A stretch of 64,000 nt of DNA. It comes from Colius striatus (Eukaryota > Chordata > Aves > Coliiformes > Coliidae). Every line of letters starts with the position of its first letter. The first letter of the stretch is position 1. The DNA is taken from contig NC_084760.1 of the NCBI RefSeq assembly GCF_028858725.1, positions 5,964,867 through 6,028,866 on the forward strand. Direction: 5' to 3'. Below are positions 48,625 through 61,259 of the stretch, in pieces. The notes below the pieces were generated by a model. The model did no database searches and was not told where the DNA came from. It saw nothing but the letters and a program-made list of their open reading frames with translations. A program made the position numbers and the translations under genes.

Positions 48625-49256
48625 TGTTGTGGTTTAAGCCCAGCTGGCAGCAAAGCAGCATGCAGCCACCCAGTCATCCTCACATAGGATGGTGTTGGCC
48701 CCAGTGAGATGGGAGGAGAGAAGATAACCAAGGGCCTTGTAGATTGAGACAAGGGCAGGGAGGGCTCAGTCATCATTTATGGTTCCTGGTAAAACAAACT
48801 CACCTTCTCAACTTAGGGAAGAAAACAAGATCAGTTTAATCCACAATCAACTAGAAACAGAATAGACAGGAAGCAAAAACATCACAGCTCTGATCACAGA
48901 CACTCCCTCTGCCATGGGCTCCTCCACGAGCTGCTGGCAGATCTCAGCTGCACTGTTACCCTATATGGGTTGCAGGGGCACAGCTGCCATCTCACCATGG
49001 GATACAAGGGAGTCTCTCTTCCATCACATCTCTTCCTCTCTTCCCTCATTTACCTTGGTGTCTGCATAGTCACATCTCTCACCCCACTCCTTCCACAACC
49101 TCCACCCTCTCTTCCAGCTTCTCTCCCTCAAAAAGTGATTGCAGAGGCACCACAATTTCTCAGCCCCAGAGGTGGGTCTGATTTATTGCTGGAGGAGGTT
49201 TTGAGCAACTTCCTATAAGGGCCACCATTACAGCCTTTTCCCATTACCTAAACACA
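48625..49256 (-). mobile_element. Diverged LTR related to family 2
   Basis: It opens TGTTGTGGTTTAAGCCCAGC. Blocks shared with the family-2 LTRs include AGATTGAGACAAGGGCAGGG, GAGGGCTCA and, near the end, TTTCTCAGCCCCAGAGGTGG and GAGCAACTTCCTATAAGGGC. ATTAAA, a variant polyadenylation signal, is the complement of 48835-48840, so the sense strand is minus. The right edge near 49256 is a guess, since no target duplication was found. The U3 repeat array is short and unlike that at 18.2-19.0 kb. Confidence 0.65.
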
Positions 49257-49815
49257 AACCTAAAACCTAAACCAGCCTTTGCTCTCTTTTTCATCTGTGA
49301 AGCTGTATAAAGTTCTTCCGTGGAAAATCGACTAAGAGCATCTTCATTAATAAATGATTCTTTTCTCATATAAAACCTCACGTTTGCACTAGACAGTGCT
49401 TTCCTGTACCCTGCCTTGGGAAAGAACTCCAGTCTAAATTCCAGTAAGCAGCTGAAGTGAGGTACAAAAAGCAGGAGAGCTGACAAGTTACATTCAACAT
49501 TGCTTCGGTATCTCCTTTCTGATTTCAGTCTTTGATAATGCCCTTGCCAGGGGACACCCATAGAGGGACTTTATTTGTTCTGATAACATAGTTGGGAATT
49601 ACAAAGCAGAAAGCACAATCACATCTGCTCAGGGCAATCTCTATGTTGGCATGTTTTTAAAGCAAAGTGTCTTCTGTCATCTTCCTCCCGCACCTTGGTC
49701 CAGGATGAATAATTTTACGTCCGCAGTACACGAGTCCCTCTTCTACCTCAGTGCCAGTTCAGTAGTCAAATAATAGACAGCCCTCTGTAAAGGTTTTTCT
49801 GAGAACAGGCTTTAG
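49257..49815. other. Unique segment with a 105-codon minus frame
   Basis: Minus frame 49244-49561 (105 codons) is open through sequence that is neither CR1 nor LTR, apart from its last few codons. I recognise no domain. The stretch 49685-49735 has several CpGs, unusual in this window. Confidence 0.4.
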
Positions 49816-50595
49816 AGAATCATAAAGTGGTAGGGGTTGGAAGGGACCTTTAGAGATCATCTAGTCCAACCCGCCTGCAGAAGCAGCTTCACCTAGATCA
49901 GATCACACAGGAACATGTCCAGGTGGGTCTTGAAGACCTCCAAGGAAGGAGCCTCCACACCCTCCCTGGGCAGCCTGGGCCAGGGCTCCCTCACCTCACA
50001 GTTAAATAGTTGTTTATTATATTTAAATGGAACATTTTGTGTTCCAGCTTCATCCCATCACCCCTTGTCCTGTTGCTAGATACAATAGAAAAAAAAGATG
50101 TCCCAACCTCCTGACACACACCCTTCAGGTATTTGTAAAAAATGTTAATAAGATCCCCCTCAGTCTCCTTTTCTCCAGACTAAACAGCCCCAGTTCCCGC
50201 AGCCTTTCCTCTTACGAAAGATGTTCCAGTCCCCTGATCATCTTGGTGGCCCTGTGCTGGGCTCTGTCCAGCACTTCCCTGTCCCTCTTGAGCTGAGGAG
50301 CCCCAAACTGGACACAGGACTCCAGATGAGGCCTCAGAAGGGCAGAGTAGAGGGGGAGCAGAACCTCCCTTGACCTGCTGGCCACACTCTTCTTCATGCA
50401 TCCTAGGCTGCCATTGGCCTTGGCCACGAGGGCACATTGCTGGCTCACGTTTAGTTTATTATCAACCAGCACTTCCAGGTCTCTCTCTGCAGAGCTGCTC
50501 TCCAGAAGGTCAACCCCCAGCCTGTCCTGGTGCATGGGGTTGTTCCTTCCCAGCTGCAGGACTCTGCACTTGTCCTTGTTGAACCTCATGATGTT
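49816..50595 (-). mobile_element. CR1 LINE, 0.78 kb with ORF2 C-terminus
   Basis: The 3' end is intact (plus AGAATCATAAAGTGGTAGGG). Minus frame 50212-50589 encodes [39 protein letters not shown] and [20 protein letters not shown]. One triplet is lost at KKANGS compared with other copies (LVAKANGS). The sequence stops at GAACCTCATGA, shortly upstream of the first of these motifs in CR1 terms. Motifs A-C are absent. Confidence 0.92.
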
Positions 50596-50799
50596 CTGTG
50601 TCTAGTAATTAAGGGAAGACTTAGCAGTGATTGGCACATCTATGCTGGAAGGAGTAGACAGAGAAGGTCAGATGATATCTGCTATCTAATTTGAGCACTT
50701 TTCTTGTCAGGAGCTCTACAGTAGGGAAGAACTCAAGAATATTGCAAGAACAAATTGAAAAAGCAGCTATTTTCCAGTGTAAGAAAATAATCAGGAACA

Positions 50800-51018
50800 G
50801 GTTTTCCTCTGCTACATTTAAATATAAGGAAAAACTATTTCACTGTTTCAGTGAGGGAGCCCTGGCCCAGGCTGCCCAGGGAGGGTGAGGAGGCTCCTTC
50901 CTTGGAGCTCTTCAAGACCTGCCTGGTCACGTTCCTGTGTGACCTGATCTAGGTGAATCTGCTTCCACAGGGGGGTTGGACTGGATGATCTCTAAGGGTC
51001 TCTTCCAACCCCTACCAT
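50800..51018 (+). mobile_element. CR1 LINE, 3' 210 bases
   Basis: GGAAAAACTATTTCACTGTT, GAGGGAGCCCTGGCCCAGGC and GGGGGGTTGGACTGGATGAT identify it. It lies only 200 bases from the previous copy and in the opposite orientation. The terminal ATTCT repeats have been lost after CCCCTACCATA. Confidence 0.88.
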
Positions 51019-52264
51019 AGAAGAGCAGGAGAAATTTGTATTACTCAAAGAACGAAACTGGCCTGAGACTAGGTCTAAGTAAGCTAGGGTCACTAAATTA
51101 GGTAAATGACTTTCCTGTGTAGCCAGATTAGCCTTCAAAGGCTAGAAAAGGCCACCCAGACAATTGAATGGAATGTAATTATATAGGAACAAAGATAACT
51201 TGTGAATTCTCTTTTCAACTGGCATTTAAAATAGAAATGCTGGGAAAACATGTTAGACTGTATCCTTGTTGATCACTCACTCTAGTGACTGTAAAAAAAC
51301 AACAGCCAAACTGCCCCTGGATTTCTGTGTTCATCACTTGATGTTTAATCCAGTGCCTTTCCTTGTAAGAAAGCAGTGATCAAATATAAAATACAAATGT
51401 GACTGTATATCAGAGTGGTAAAATTAAATGAAGAATGGCCAATTTAGAAAAGAAAATGATCTTTCCTAGTATTATTCATTTTTCAGTTTCATTTTCTACA
51501 TGGGAAACTGAAATATGACTTCTTTTAATGTTCCGAGGCATTCCAGGAATGACATCTTAAGTCCTGGGCCATAGTCTGGGAAACAGGTTGTTCTTTTGTT
51601 CCACTTGGTTTGATTTTTCTAATGGCTTCATTATTGACAGTGACAACATGCTTTAATGCACCTGCTTATAGCCTTTTCATATTAGCTGAAATATGAGTTG
51701 GTTTTCATGTATCTTAGGTTCTTTAATTGGAAAAGGCTTTGATATAATTCCAGACAATACTGACATTCTTCATTTTGCTGCAAAGTTGTGAATGTTTTTC
51801 AAAAGATTATGCAGGAGACTGGTGACTTTTTTCCCTAAGTTTTCAGTACTAACAGACAGGAAGAGAATAGTAAGATTGTAATGGAACTACAGAGCATTAC
51901 ACGTTGTCTTGTCAGACAAGGACTTATAATACATTTGCATTCAGCTGAGTAAACTAAAAAAATACTTTCTTAAATGAAGAAATTGACTACCACTTGTTTC
52001 AACTGCTTTTGTTGAAGTGCAATCCTGAATTGTGATGCAAAATTGATAAAGAGGCTTAATTTCTTGGAGGCCAGCTTGCGTTCTGCTTGGGAAATGTCTT
52101 GAAATAAGAACTAAAATTGGTGATGAGACATCTTCAGATACAAATACTAAGGCTTTTTGGCTATTAAATACAGGGTCCAGTCTGTGCAAAGTTTTGTAAG
52201 AATTAAATCATTCAGCAACAGAATGAAAGTTACTCTTTGAGCTTGATTCAGTGGGCTAAATATA
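51019..52264. other. Unique sequence, nothing identified
   Basis: About 1.2 kb, no feature supported. Confidence 0.5.
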
Positions 52265-52470
52265 GGCAACCTGGCCTTGAACACTTCCAGGGATGGGGTG
52301 GCTGCAACCTACCTGGGCAACCTGTTCCTCACAGGGAAGAGTTTCTTCCTAGTACCTATCCTGTTTCAGTTTGAAGCCATTACCCCTTGTGTAATCACTA
52401 CATGACCTTGTAAAAAGTTTCTCTCTGGCTTTCTTTTAGGCCCCCTTTAAGTACTGGAAATCAGACTTTT
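52265..52470 (-). mobile_element. CR1 LINE fragment, distinct older subfamily
   Basis: GGCCTTGAACACTTCCAGGG, TTTGAAGCCATTACCCCTTG and AGGCCCCCTTTAAGTACTGG are the wording of a CR1 subfamily with a different 3' region. It lacks the tail itself and is diverged. Confidence 0.75.
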
Positions 52471-52867
52471 GAATCATTTTGGAGCATCTAGTCACGGAAT
52501 CAGATTGAAGTCTTTTTCTGACGGCTCAATTATATCATTTTGATAGAAAAACTGCTGAGGTATATAATGAAATACCTCAGTGATTTAGGCAAACAGTGTT
52601 ATCTGTCTTACAAGGGTGCTAAAAGTTATTTGGGAAAGTTCTTAAACTACTCACCAAATGTTGTAAACATAAATTCAGTATTTTATTGTTGCAAGCCATG
52701 GATCTGTGTTACTAATGAAAGATTTAGGGTTTTTTTTCAGTAATCAGTTTTTCCAAACAGGGTTAGACCCAGAATTGACCTCTTGTGTACACAACTGTTT
52801 ACTGGCCTCCAACTAGACTTTGCTTTGCTGACCATCAGACTTCTGGGCCTAGACAGTTAGCCAGTTC

Positions 52868-53405
52868 ATCCTGCTGTCTTCTCATCCAGTATAGACATCC
52901 ACAGCTTGTCTGTGAGGATCTTATGGGAGATAAAGTCAAAGGCTTTTTTGTCCAGGTAGACAATATCCAGTGCTATCTCCTCATTTACCAGGCCATTTGT
53001 TTCATCACAGAAGTTTATCAAGTTGGTCAAGCATGACCCCCTCTTGATGAGGTTATACACACTACTGATGGCTTTCTTGTCTCTCATGTGCTTGGAAATG
53101 TTTTTCAGGATTAGCTTCTCTTTCACCTTCCAAGGGATCAAGGTGAGATTGACTGGACTGTAGTTCCTTGCGTCCTTGAAAATAGGAGCAGCATTTCCTT
53201 TCCTCCAGTCTTCAGCCACTCCCCCCAGCTGCCATGATTGATCAAAGATTATTAAGAGTAGCGTTGCAGTGGCATCTGCCAGTTGCCTCAACACACGTAG
53301 GTGATCCCATCACAGCTTATAGACTTACCATATGTCTGCTTTGCTTAAATATTCCCTGACCTGATCCTCTTCCACCAGGGAAATCTTCCTTACTCCAGAT
53401 TTTTT
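52868..53405 (-). mobile_element. CR1 LINE, old reverse-transcriptase fragment
   Basis: Minus frame 52866-53294 encodes VAEDWRKGNAAPIFKD, NYSPVNLTLIPWKV, KRGSCLTNLINFCDE and IALDIVYLDKKAFDFISHKI. These follow the order of the CR1 RT domain up to motif A. Motif A keeps its aspartate (YLD), but the F and S of the usual DFSKAF are missing, a two-codon in-frame deletion. Being one frame over 140 codons is notable for so diverged a copy. The 52265 piece may belong to the same insertion, although subfamily wording cannot settle this. Confidence 0.8.
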
Positions 53406-53875
53406 TCCCCTGGTAAAAAAATCCTCACAAATAATAAAAATGGAATTCCAAACCAGCTGCAGTCTACAAGTTAGTTACCTATATATCAAATAAATGTAGA
53501 ACACTTGTGGTATTTAACATTTTTATGCTTGGTGCAGTCTTAATAATTAAGTCAAATAGCTTATGAATAATTAAAATGAGATTAAATTCAGGAGCATTCC
53601 TTCACTTATTTCTGTTGCCTGTTGTAGCAGGTAGGTAAGTAGCATAACATTCCCTACTGCTCTGGAGTTTCGCCATCAAAGGGAAAAACTTTTGCATTAT
53701 TGCAATGTCATAATACAATCACCCTGAAATGCATCATGCATAGAATATGAACTCAAGTGTTTGTCCTCTGTGTGCTTCAGTTGCTTTTAGCACTGTTCGA
53801 GGAGTGCTGGAACTGGAATGCCAGTTTCCCCACACAGTACTTCAGTCATTACTGTCAAGGTAGGATTTCCATGGC
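53406..53875. other. Unique sequence, nothing identified
   Basis: No feature supported. Confidence 0.5.
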
Positions 53876-53953
53876 AGGTGGACCTGCTTGAGCAGGGGGT
53901 TTGGATTACATGATCTTTAGAGGTCCCTTTCAACCCCTACCATTCTGTAGTGT
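53876..53953 (+). mobile_element. CR1 LINE, 3' end
   Basis: GGTGGACCTGCTTGAGCAGG followed by ATGATCTTTAGAGGTCCCTT and CAACCCCTACCATTCTG. The same 'CTTGAGCAGG' wording as at 436. Confidence 0.85.
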
Positions 53954-54472
53954 ACTGATGTTGCAAAAGGTGAGTCAGAACATTCTATGGAGACAAATAC
54001 AAAGACACGAGAGATAATTCCCATTTATTTAGCTGGATCAAAGTACACAAAGTTTTGTTATTGCATTTAAAGAAAGTTCCAGATAAAGTAGAAGTTTATG
54101 AAGGAAGGAACAAGAACATGTTCTTTCTGTACTAGGTTTAGATTTCTGCTTCTCCTCAGGTCTAATAAAGAAACATAGTGCCTAAAAGTTGGGGTTTTTC
54201 CTACTTTATCAGTCTAAGAAGAGATTACCTCCTCACATAAACTTTCCCTCTCCTATCTTTTAACCATCCCAGTGAAAAGAAGATTATAAATAGGACATTG
54301 ACAATGCTTCCATTCTTCTTCTAGAAAACAAACTGGAATTGACTTAACCTGTAGAATGAAGATGGGTAGCATTAAGATGAACTTTCTAACTGTGAGAAGA
54401 CTACTCAGACAATGTCCGGGAAAAACATCTTTGTGCTCACTATCACCATGTGTCAGAGTATGTGCATGTATG
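53954..54472. other. Unique sequence, nothing identified
   Basis: No feature supported. Confidence 0.5.
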
Positions 54473-55103
54473 TCATAGAATCACAGAATGGTAGGGTTGG
54501 AAGGGACCTTTAGACATCATCTAGTCCAACCCCCCTGAAGAAGCAGGTTCACCTACATCAGGTCACACAGGAACGTGTCCAGGCAAGTTTTGAAGACCTC
54601 CAAGGAAGGAGCCTCCACACCCTCCCTGGGCAGCCTGTGCCAGGGCTCCCTCACCTCACAGTGAAATAGCTTTTTCTTCTGTTTAAGTGGAACTTTTTGT
54701 GTTCCAGCTTCATCCCATTACCCCTTGTCCTGTTACTATCTACTATAGAAAAGAGGGATGTCCCAACCTCCTGACACCCACCCTTTAGATATTTATAAAT
54801 GTTAATAAGATCATCCCTCAGTCTCCTCTTCTTCAGACTAAACAGCCCCAGGTCCCACAGTCGTTCCTCGTATGAAAGATGTTCTATACCCTTGATCATC
54901 TTGGTGGCCCTGTGCTGGACTTTCTCCAGCACTTCCCTGTCCCTCTTGAGCTGGGGAGCCCAGAACTGGACACAGGACTCCAGATGAGGCCTCATCGGGG
55001 CAGAGGAGAGAGGGAGCAGAAACTCCCTTGACCTGCTGCCCACACTCTTCTTGATGCATCCCAGGCTGCCATTGGCCTTCTTGGCCCCGAGGGTACAATG
55101 TCA
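54473..55103 (-). mobile_element. CR1 LINE, 0.63 kb with ORF2 C-terminus
   Basis: The tail TCATAGAATCACAGAATGGT is intact. Minus frame 54651-55043 encodes [40 protein letters not shown] and [16 protein letters not shown] in one frame. It stops at CCCCGAGGGTACAATG. Very like the copies at 28645, 57533 and 60849. Confidence 0.92.
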
Positions 55104-56909
55104 GTGTCTAAACTGTCCATAATAATCTGTATATAGGAGGTACAGATAAGATAGATATAGGAGACATAGATATAGGTATACATGTTACTGAAAGGAAACG
55201 CACAAAATATCACTTTCCAGCTATATATTTATATGATGAGATTTTCCTTAGAGAATCTACCCCATTGTGATTTAATTTTGCAATAAAGTTATCTTAAAGT
55301 AACATTTTATGTCAGTATCTGTGATGAATGTTTAACTTAATTCTTTGGACAGTCAACAAGTGGATTTTCTATGCCCTGTTTAACTCTATCTCGTTTACTT
55401 TTGAACCAATTTAATTAACAAAACACGTTTCAAATCTAGCCCATAGACTAAGCTTTCTCTTACATGTTAAAATAATGTCACCATGTACTGCTGTCAGATT
55501 TATGGTCCAGTGCCACCCTAGCTGACACAAAATAATTTAGTACGCAGAAGAATCTAAATAGGAAACCAAAGGAAGAACTTGTTTTCTTTAATTATTGAAT
55601 TGATATCAATTATAATTAACATAATGGTTGGAATGTAATTATAGTACCATGCCATAATTTATTTTGTGTTTACGTACCGTGTCCAATTTGCTTGTGTTAA
55701 CCCCTCACCTTCACATTATGACTTGGCATTATGCATTTGTAATAACAGATGTTCATTTTATTTTTTGTAATTACCTGAATATGAGATTTAGGGTAATAAT
55801 TTGTGCAAGTTGTTTATTAATAACACACAGTTTCAAATCATTACCAAAGAAAAACAATATGTCAATTTACGAACATGTCCTTACTAAATTTATCTGCTTT
55901 CAGATTTATTTTAATTAGCTGTAACCTGCTGTTTGAAAAAAAAACAAATAATGGAAACAAACTGAAATTAGAAGCAAACAGGATTTCCAGCAGAGTTATT
56001 TCATGCAAGGAATACTAGGAATATGGAAGAAATTGCCAAGAGCACTGATGCGATCAGTACAAATGGCTTCATGGAGAAGGGAGAAATTAAAGATGCAGTG
56101 ACAATACAGAAGGATGAGAAGGAAATCAATTGAAAGAGCTTGTGTGCTTGGGTCAAACAACCTGACTTACCTAAGGCATCCCTTAGTTATGTGTTTCACT
56201 TACCAGTCCTATATGTAGATTCACAGTTTTCCCATCAAAATCATTTGTTAACAAAACAAAAGCTCAGACAGGGTCAAATTCAAGGTCCAAAAGTTCAAGC
56301 TAGGGAAGAGATCTTTCATTCTAGAGGCAAACAGTGCAGTAGTTGTTGGATGATTGGTGATTTGTTTATTGTATATGCTGACCTGGCATTCTCAGTAGCA
56401 CTCTTGGAGATTTAAAAAAGGAAATAATTCAGTTACACAGTACAACAGGGCTGCCACAGGTCATGGCCATTAGTGGACTACTAAGCTTTTTTTTTTGAGA
56501 AAACTTCATAGAAGAAAATCTTTTTACTGATGGTGGCAAAAAGTAAAATTTCAGCCATCACATTAGAGACCTTGTTTTTCAGAAGGAGTGGGTTAATAAT
56601 TAAGGGGAAAAAAAAATATATAGGTAATTGAAAAAAATATTTGAAGTTTGGCTGAGATCTCATGATGCCATCTAAGTATCTTCAGTAATCAATTATTGCT
56701 CTCAAAGGATGGTTTATACATTAACTGGCAAATGCATCAACTGAGTAGCACTGAGACAGATTTTAGTATCTTCTTCATTCTTCTGTGTAGAAGAGGAAAA
56801 GGCTGTGGGTTGGAGAAAAGATAGAAAAAGCTGCAAGACAGCTTTCCTGAATAGTTATCAGAAAGGTGGAAAAGTTTTGTGAAGAAGTATATTTTGAAAA
56901 GTTATTTGG
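55104..56909. other. Unique AT-rich sequence, nothing identified
   Basis: About 1.8 kb. No repeat family or convincing frame. Confidence 0.5.
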
Positions 56910-56990
56910 ACCTACTCTAACAGGGGGAGTGGACTAGATGATCTTTGGAGGTATCTTCCAACCCCTACTGTTATATGTTTGTGTGATTAT
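56910..56990 (+). mobile_element. CR1 LINE, diverged 3' end
   Basis: CCTACTCTAACAGGGGGAGT, GGACTAGATGATCTTTGGAG and TCTTCCAACCCCTACTGTTA. The terminal repeats have decayed to TATATGTTTGTGTGATT. Confidence 0.75.
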
Positions 56991-57532
56991 AATGAATGTA
57001 CATGAGAGAGCAAGTCAAGTAACTGTTTTCACTGACACATCCCATTTTTACAATGAAATACAACCCAAAAAATGTGTGTGTGTGTGTGTCTAAATATAAT
57101 CATAGCTGGTCTTTAAAGACTTCAGAAGCTTGATTGATTTGAAACATTTCTTTAACAAAAAAAATACTCATTGGCCAAATGGGAGCATCTTTATAAAAGC
57201 AGCTGTCTAAATTTTTGATGAAAAGTATCCTACTGGCATTTTTCTGAGACCAGAATGAGCCACATATCTGATCTCTTGAAATTTGTCTTAAAAAAAGCAT
57301 TTTGCTTCATGTGAGAAAGAGATGCAGAGAGAACTTTATGGGAAGAAATCCTATTTTATCATCTTTCTGTAAAACATCTGCAAGGGTTTTGGAATCCTAA
57401 GGTCTGCTTAAGCTGACATGAGTTAGTTATATGTTAGCATCTTGGTTAACATTGCCTCCTTAAGGAAAGTGCTTGCTTGTTAGCTGTAACACTCCTTCCA
57501 TATAAACATATGGAAATATAAATCATAGAATT
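56991..57532. other. Unique sequence with a short TG microsatellite
   Basis: A TG run lies at 57073-57089. Otherwise nothing recognised. Confidence 0.55.
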
Positions 57533-58282
57533 GTAGGGTTGGAAGGAACCCCCCTGCAGAAGCAGGTTCACCTAGATCAGATTGCATAGGAACACGTCCA
57601 GGCGGGTCTTGAAGACCTCCAAGGAAGGAGACTCCACAACCCCTCTGGGCAGCCTGGGCCAGGGCTCCCTCACCTCACAGTGACATAGTTTTTTCTTATG
57701 TTTAAGTGGAACTTTTTATGTTCCAGCTTCATCCCATGACCCCTTCTCCTGTTACTGTCTACTATAGAAAAAAGGGATGTCCCAACCTCCTGACACCCAC
57801 CATTTAGATATTTGTAAATGTTAATAAGATCTCCCCTCAGTCTCCTCTTCTCCAAACTAAACAGCCCCAGTTCCTGCAGCCTTTCCTCATATGAAAGATG
57901 TTCCATTCCCCTCATAATCCTGGTCGCCCTGCACTGGCCTCTCTCCAGCACTTCCCTGTCCCTCTTGAGCTGGGGAGCCCAGAACTGGACACAGGACTCC
58001 AGATGAGGCCTCAGCAGGGCAGAGCAGAGGGGGAGCAGAACCTCCCTTGACCTGCTGCCCACACTCTTCTTGATGCATCCCAGGATGCCATTGGCCTCCT
58101 TAGCCACAAGGGCACATTGCTGTCTCATATTTAGCTTATTATCAATCAAGACTCCCAGGTCTCTCTCTGCAGAGTTGCTCTTCAGCAGTTCAACCCCATC
58201 CTGTCCTGGTGCATGGGGTTGTTCCTTCCCGGCTGCAGGACTCTGCACTTGTTTTGTTGAACCTCATGAGGTTCCTCTTACA
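57533..58282 (-). mobile_element. CR1 LINE, 0.75 kb, long intact C-terminal frame
   Basis: Minus frame 57670-58248 (192 codons) is the longest single CR1 frame here. It reads from [20 protein letters not shown] through [20 protein letters not shown] and [20 protein letters not shown] to [19 protein letters not shown]. An internal deletion near 57550 removed about 25 bases of the 3' UTR (GGAAGGAACCCCCCTGCAG). The intact frame and low divergence suggest a recent insertion. RT motifs are absent. Confidence 0.92.
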
Positions 58283-58299
58283 TATGAGGTTCCTCTTAT
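58264..58299. repeat. Local duplication at the 5' end of a CR1
   Basis: ATGAGGTTCCTCTTA is repeated after ACAT (ATGAGGTTCCTCTTATATA), at the junction between CR1 and flanking DNA. Confidence 0.75.
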
Positions 58300-59096
58300 A
58301 TATGTATATACCAAATGTTGGGGTGGTTTTGTTGTTTTAGATTTTTTATTTGTTTGTTTTCAAGTAATTTTAAAGAGATAAAGTCATGGTACAGGCAGAA
58401 TTTTGGATGCATAATTTCTTGGTTTGTAAACTTGGTCTTACTCCTTCTGGCTACACCGTGACTCTTACCATGACTTAATGATTCATTGCATGAAGTTGAT
58501 AGTTTACTCAAACTCGATTAGGCCTTTATTGTGTCAGACATTTTGTCTGAAAGAAAAATTTCAGTGCTTTATAATTCTCAGTAGATGGTTGTAATATAAG
58601 TTGAGTGACATGTATGCCTGTGTGACTTTTAAATGGCTTGAAAAGATGAGCTGTTGATTGATAGCCATTAAAAGTCATTGTAAACAGCTTAGATTTTGAA
58701 ACTAGGGAACTGTTTATTGAAAAGAGTAGCGCAAAAATTCCCTAATGTTTGTACTACCTCAAGAAAAATCATTTGGAACCACTATGAGACTGCTGCAATG
58801 CTTTCAATCTTAGGATTTCATTGCAAGGCTCATATTTTTCCTATTTTTCGCATTATCATAAACTCCTAACTCATGCAATCAGGAGATGGTATCAGAATCT
58901 ACCTGTCATATTGGCATAAGAATGCTTGGAATGCAAATGAAATACAGTATTAAAACCAAAGAACTAGAGTAAAAAAGGAGAACATAACATTTTCTGTCAA
59001 CTTCATGATTATTAAACTACTCTCTGAGTTTTTAAAACATGGATCATGATTTTTTTGAGTACCCATGAGTGCCAACATACAGGATAGTCTTTCAGT
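58300..59096. other. Unique sequence, nothing identified
   Basis: T-rich at the start, otherwise ordinary AT-rich DNA. Confidence 0.5.
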
Positions 59097-59905
59097 CACA
59101 GAATCATAGACTCTGAAGGGCCGGAAGGGACCTTGAAAGACCATCCAGTCCAACCTCCTTGCCAGATCGCGACCACCTAGAGTAGGTCATACAGGAACCC
59201 ATCCAGAGAAGGAGACTCCACAGCCCATCTGGGCAGCCCCTTCTAGTGTTCCCTCACTTCAACAGGGAAGAAATTCTTCCTTGTGTTTCTTTGGAACCTC
59301 TTGTGTTCCAGCTTGTACCTGTCCTATCATTGGACATCACTGAGAACAGCCTGGCTTCATCCTCCTCACATCCACTCTTTACATGTTTGTAAACGTGAAG
59401 GAGGTCACCCCTCAGTCTCCTCCAAGCTGAAGAGCCCCAGCTCCCTCAGCCATTCATCAGAAAGGAGATGATCCACTCCCTTCATTATCTTGGTGGCCCT
59501 GCACTGAACTCTCTCCAGCAGCTCCCTGTCCTTCTTGAACTGTGAGGCCCAGAACTGGACACAATATTCCAGATGTGGTCTCTCGAGGGCAGAGTAGAGA
59601 GGGAGCACAGCCTCTCTCCACCTACTACCCACAGCCCTTCTGGTACACCTCAAGATGCCATTGGCCTTCTTGGCCATGAGGGCACATTACTGGCTCATGC
59701 TCATCCTGCTGCCCACCAACACTCCCAAGTCCCTTTCCTCTACACTAATTTTTAAGAGTTCATTCCCCAACCTGTACTGGTTCCTGGGGTTTTTCTTTCC
59801 CAGATGCAAGACTCTACACTTGCCTTTGTTGAATTCCATTAGATTTCTCCCTGCCCAACCCTCCAGCCTGTCCAGATCTTGTTGAATGGCAGCACAGCCT
59901 TCCAC
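59097..59905 (-). mobile_element. CR1 LINE, 0.8 kb, second subfamily
   Basis: Minus frame 59405-59677 encodes [40 protein letters not shown] and [20 protein letters not shown]; frame 59687-59905 encodes LEGWAGRNLMEFNKGKCRVL and ISVEERDLGVLVGSRM. The pieces join in order with a frame break near 59680. Residues differ consistently from the majority copies, and the UTR has CACCTAGAGTAGGTCATACA, so this is another subfamily. The 3' tail is present. Confidence 0.9.
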
Positions 59906-60848
59906 ATTTCAGATTTGCCAGTGAAACCAAAATATAACTTGTTTTTCTAACAAAAGGCTTCCCATTACCCATTACTTATTTTCTCAGTTTGGCTTTAATT
60001 AAAAGGATCTTCTACACAGACAGAATTTTAGATTTATCCAGGACACAGCACTGCCTGTCAATTTGCTTCCTTTTCTTCAATCATTAGGCAAGTTGGAATT
60101 TGAGGAAGTGCAAAGACAGAAAAATAGTGAAGTAACAGCGTGAAGTTTCCTAACTTGACAAGTCAATAGTTAGTAAATTACAAAATATTTGTGCTTCTGA
60201 ATTTCTCATTTCTCTTTTTCTTGCCTGTAAAGCAGTCTTTAATTATGTGATTGTACCCTGGGTCTTTTTTTATGTTAATATTTACTTCATTCATCACACT
60301 ATATTCATCACACTCCTCAGACTGAAGCCTTATACTTGAGGAAGCTATTGAAGTTTAGAAACATGAAGAGGATGTAGCATAGGTGCTGAGAAGACAAAGG
60401 GGAAAAAAAACCAAACTATTTTTTTAAGTGAAGCTTGAGAGCTGATCTCATTAAAAACGTTGTAGATACACGATGTAGTAATAATGAGCAGAGTTGGAGA
60501 GTAGAACTTCATGGCAAAGCCTGTTGTGATCATTTACAAATAATTGAAAAAATCATAGCAAATTATTTCAATTGGGAAAAAAATCCCCACAACCAGAAGT
60601 ATGGTTTCCAAATTTTTAAAAATAACGTTTCTTTGTAGATAGGAGGAGATTTAGGCCACTTTTCAATTTCCCACTGTTTGAAACATCTGACAAGAGAGTC
60701 TTCTGATAGGTAATCCCACATTGTTTCCTTCTGAAGATAAACCTCAAAACTTAATTGATCCAAAATGTAGTACCAAATGTGAAGTGTAAGGTAAAAGCCA
60801 TTTGGAAGAAAATCCTGGTCTATGAGCTTCTGCTTGTATTGTTTAGAA
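59906..60848. other. Unique sequence, nothing identified
   Basis: Holds a 12-bp direct repeat ATTCATCACACT at 60289 and 60303. No gene seen. Confidence 0.5.
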
Positions 60849-61259
60849 TTACAGAATCATGGAATGGTAGGGATTAGAAGGGACCTTTAGAGATCATCTA
60901 GTCCAACCCCCCTGAAGAAGCAGGTTCACACAGATCAGGTCAAATAGGAATGTGTCCAGGCAGGTCTTGAAGACCTCCAAGGAAGGAGACTCCACAACCT
61001 TCCTGGGCAGCCTGTGCCAGGGCTCCCTCACCTCACAGTGAAATAGTTTTTTCTTATATTTAAGTGGAACTTTTTGTGTTCCAGCTTCATCCCATCACCC
61101 CTTGTCCTGTTGCTAGCTACTATAGAAAAAAGTGCTGCCACAACCTCCTGACACCCACCCTTTAGGTGTTTGTCAATATTAATGAGATCCCCCCTCAGTC
61201 TCCTCCAGACTAAACAGCCCCAGTTCCCACAGCCTTTCCTCATATGAAAGATGTTCCAG
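60849..61259 (-). mobile_element. CR1 LINE, 3' 410 bases
   Basis: The tail TTACAGAATCATGGAATGGT is present. The body matches the majority type as far as GAAAGATGTTCCAG, the same 5' limit as the copy at 28645. Minus frame 61028-61243 covers [20 protein letters not shown] and [13 protein letters not shown]. Confidence 0.9.
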
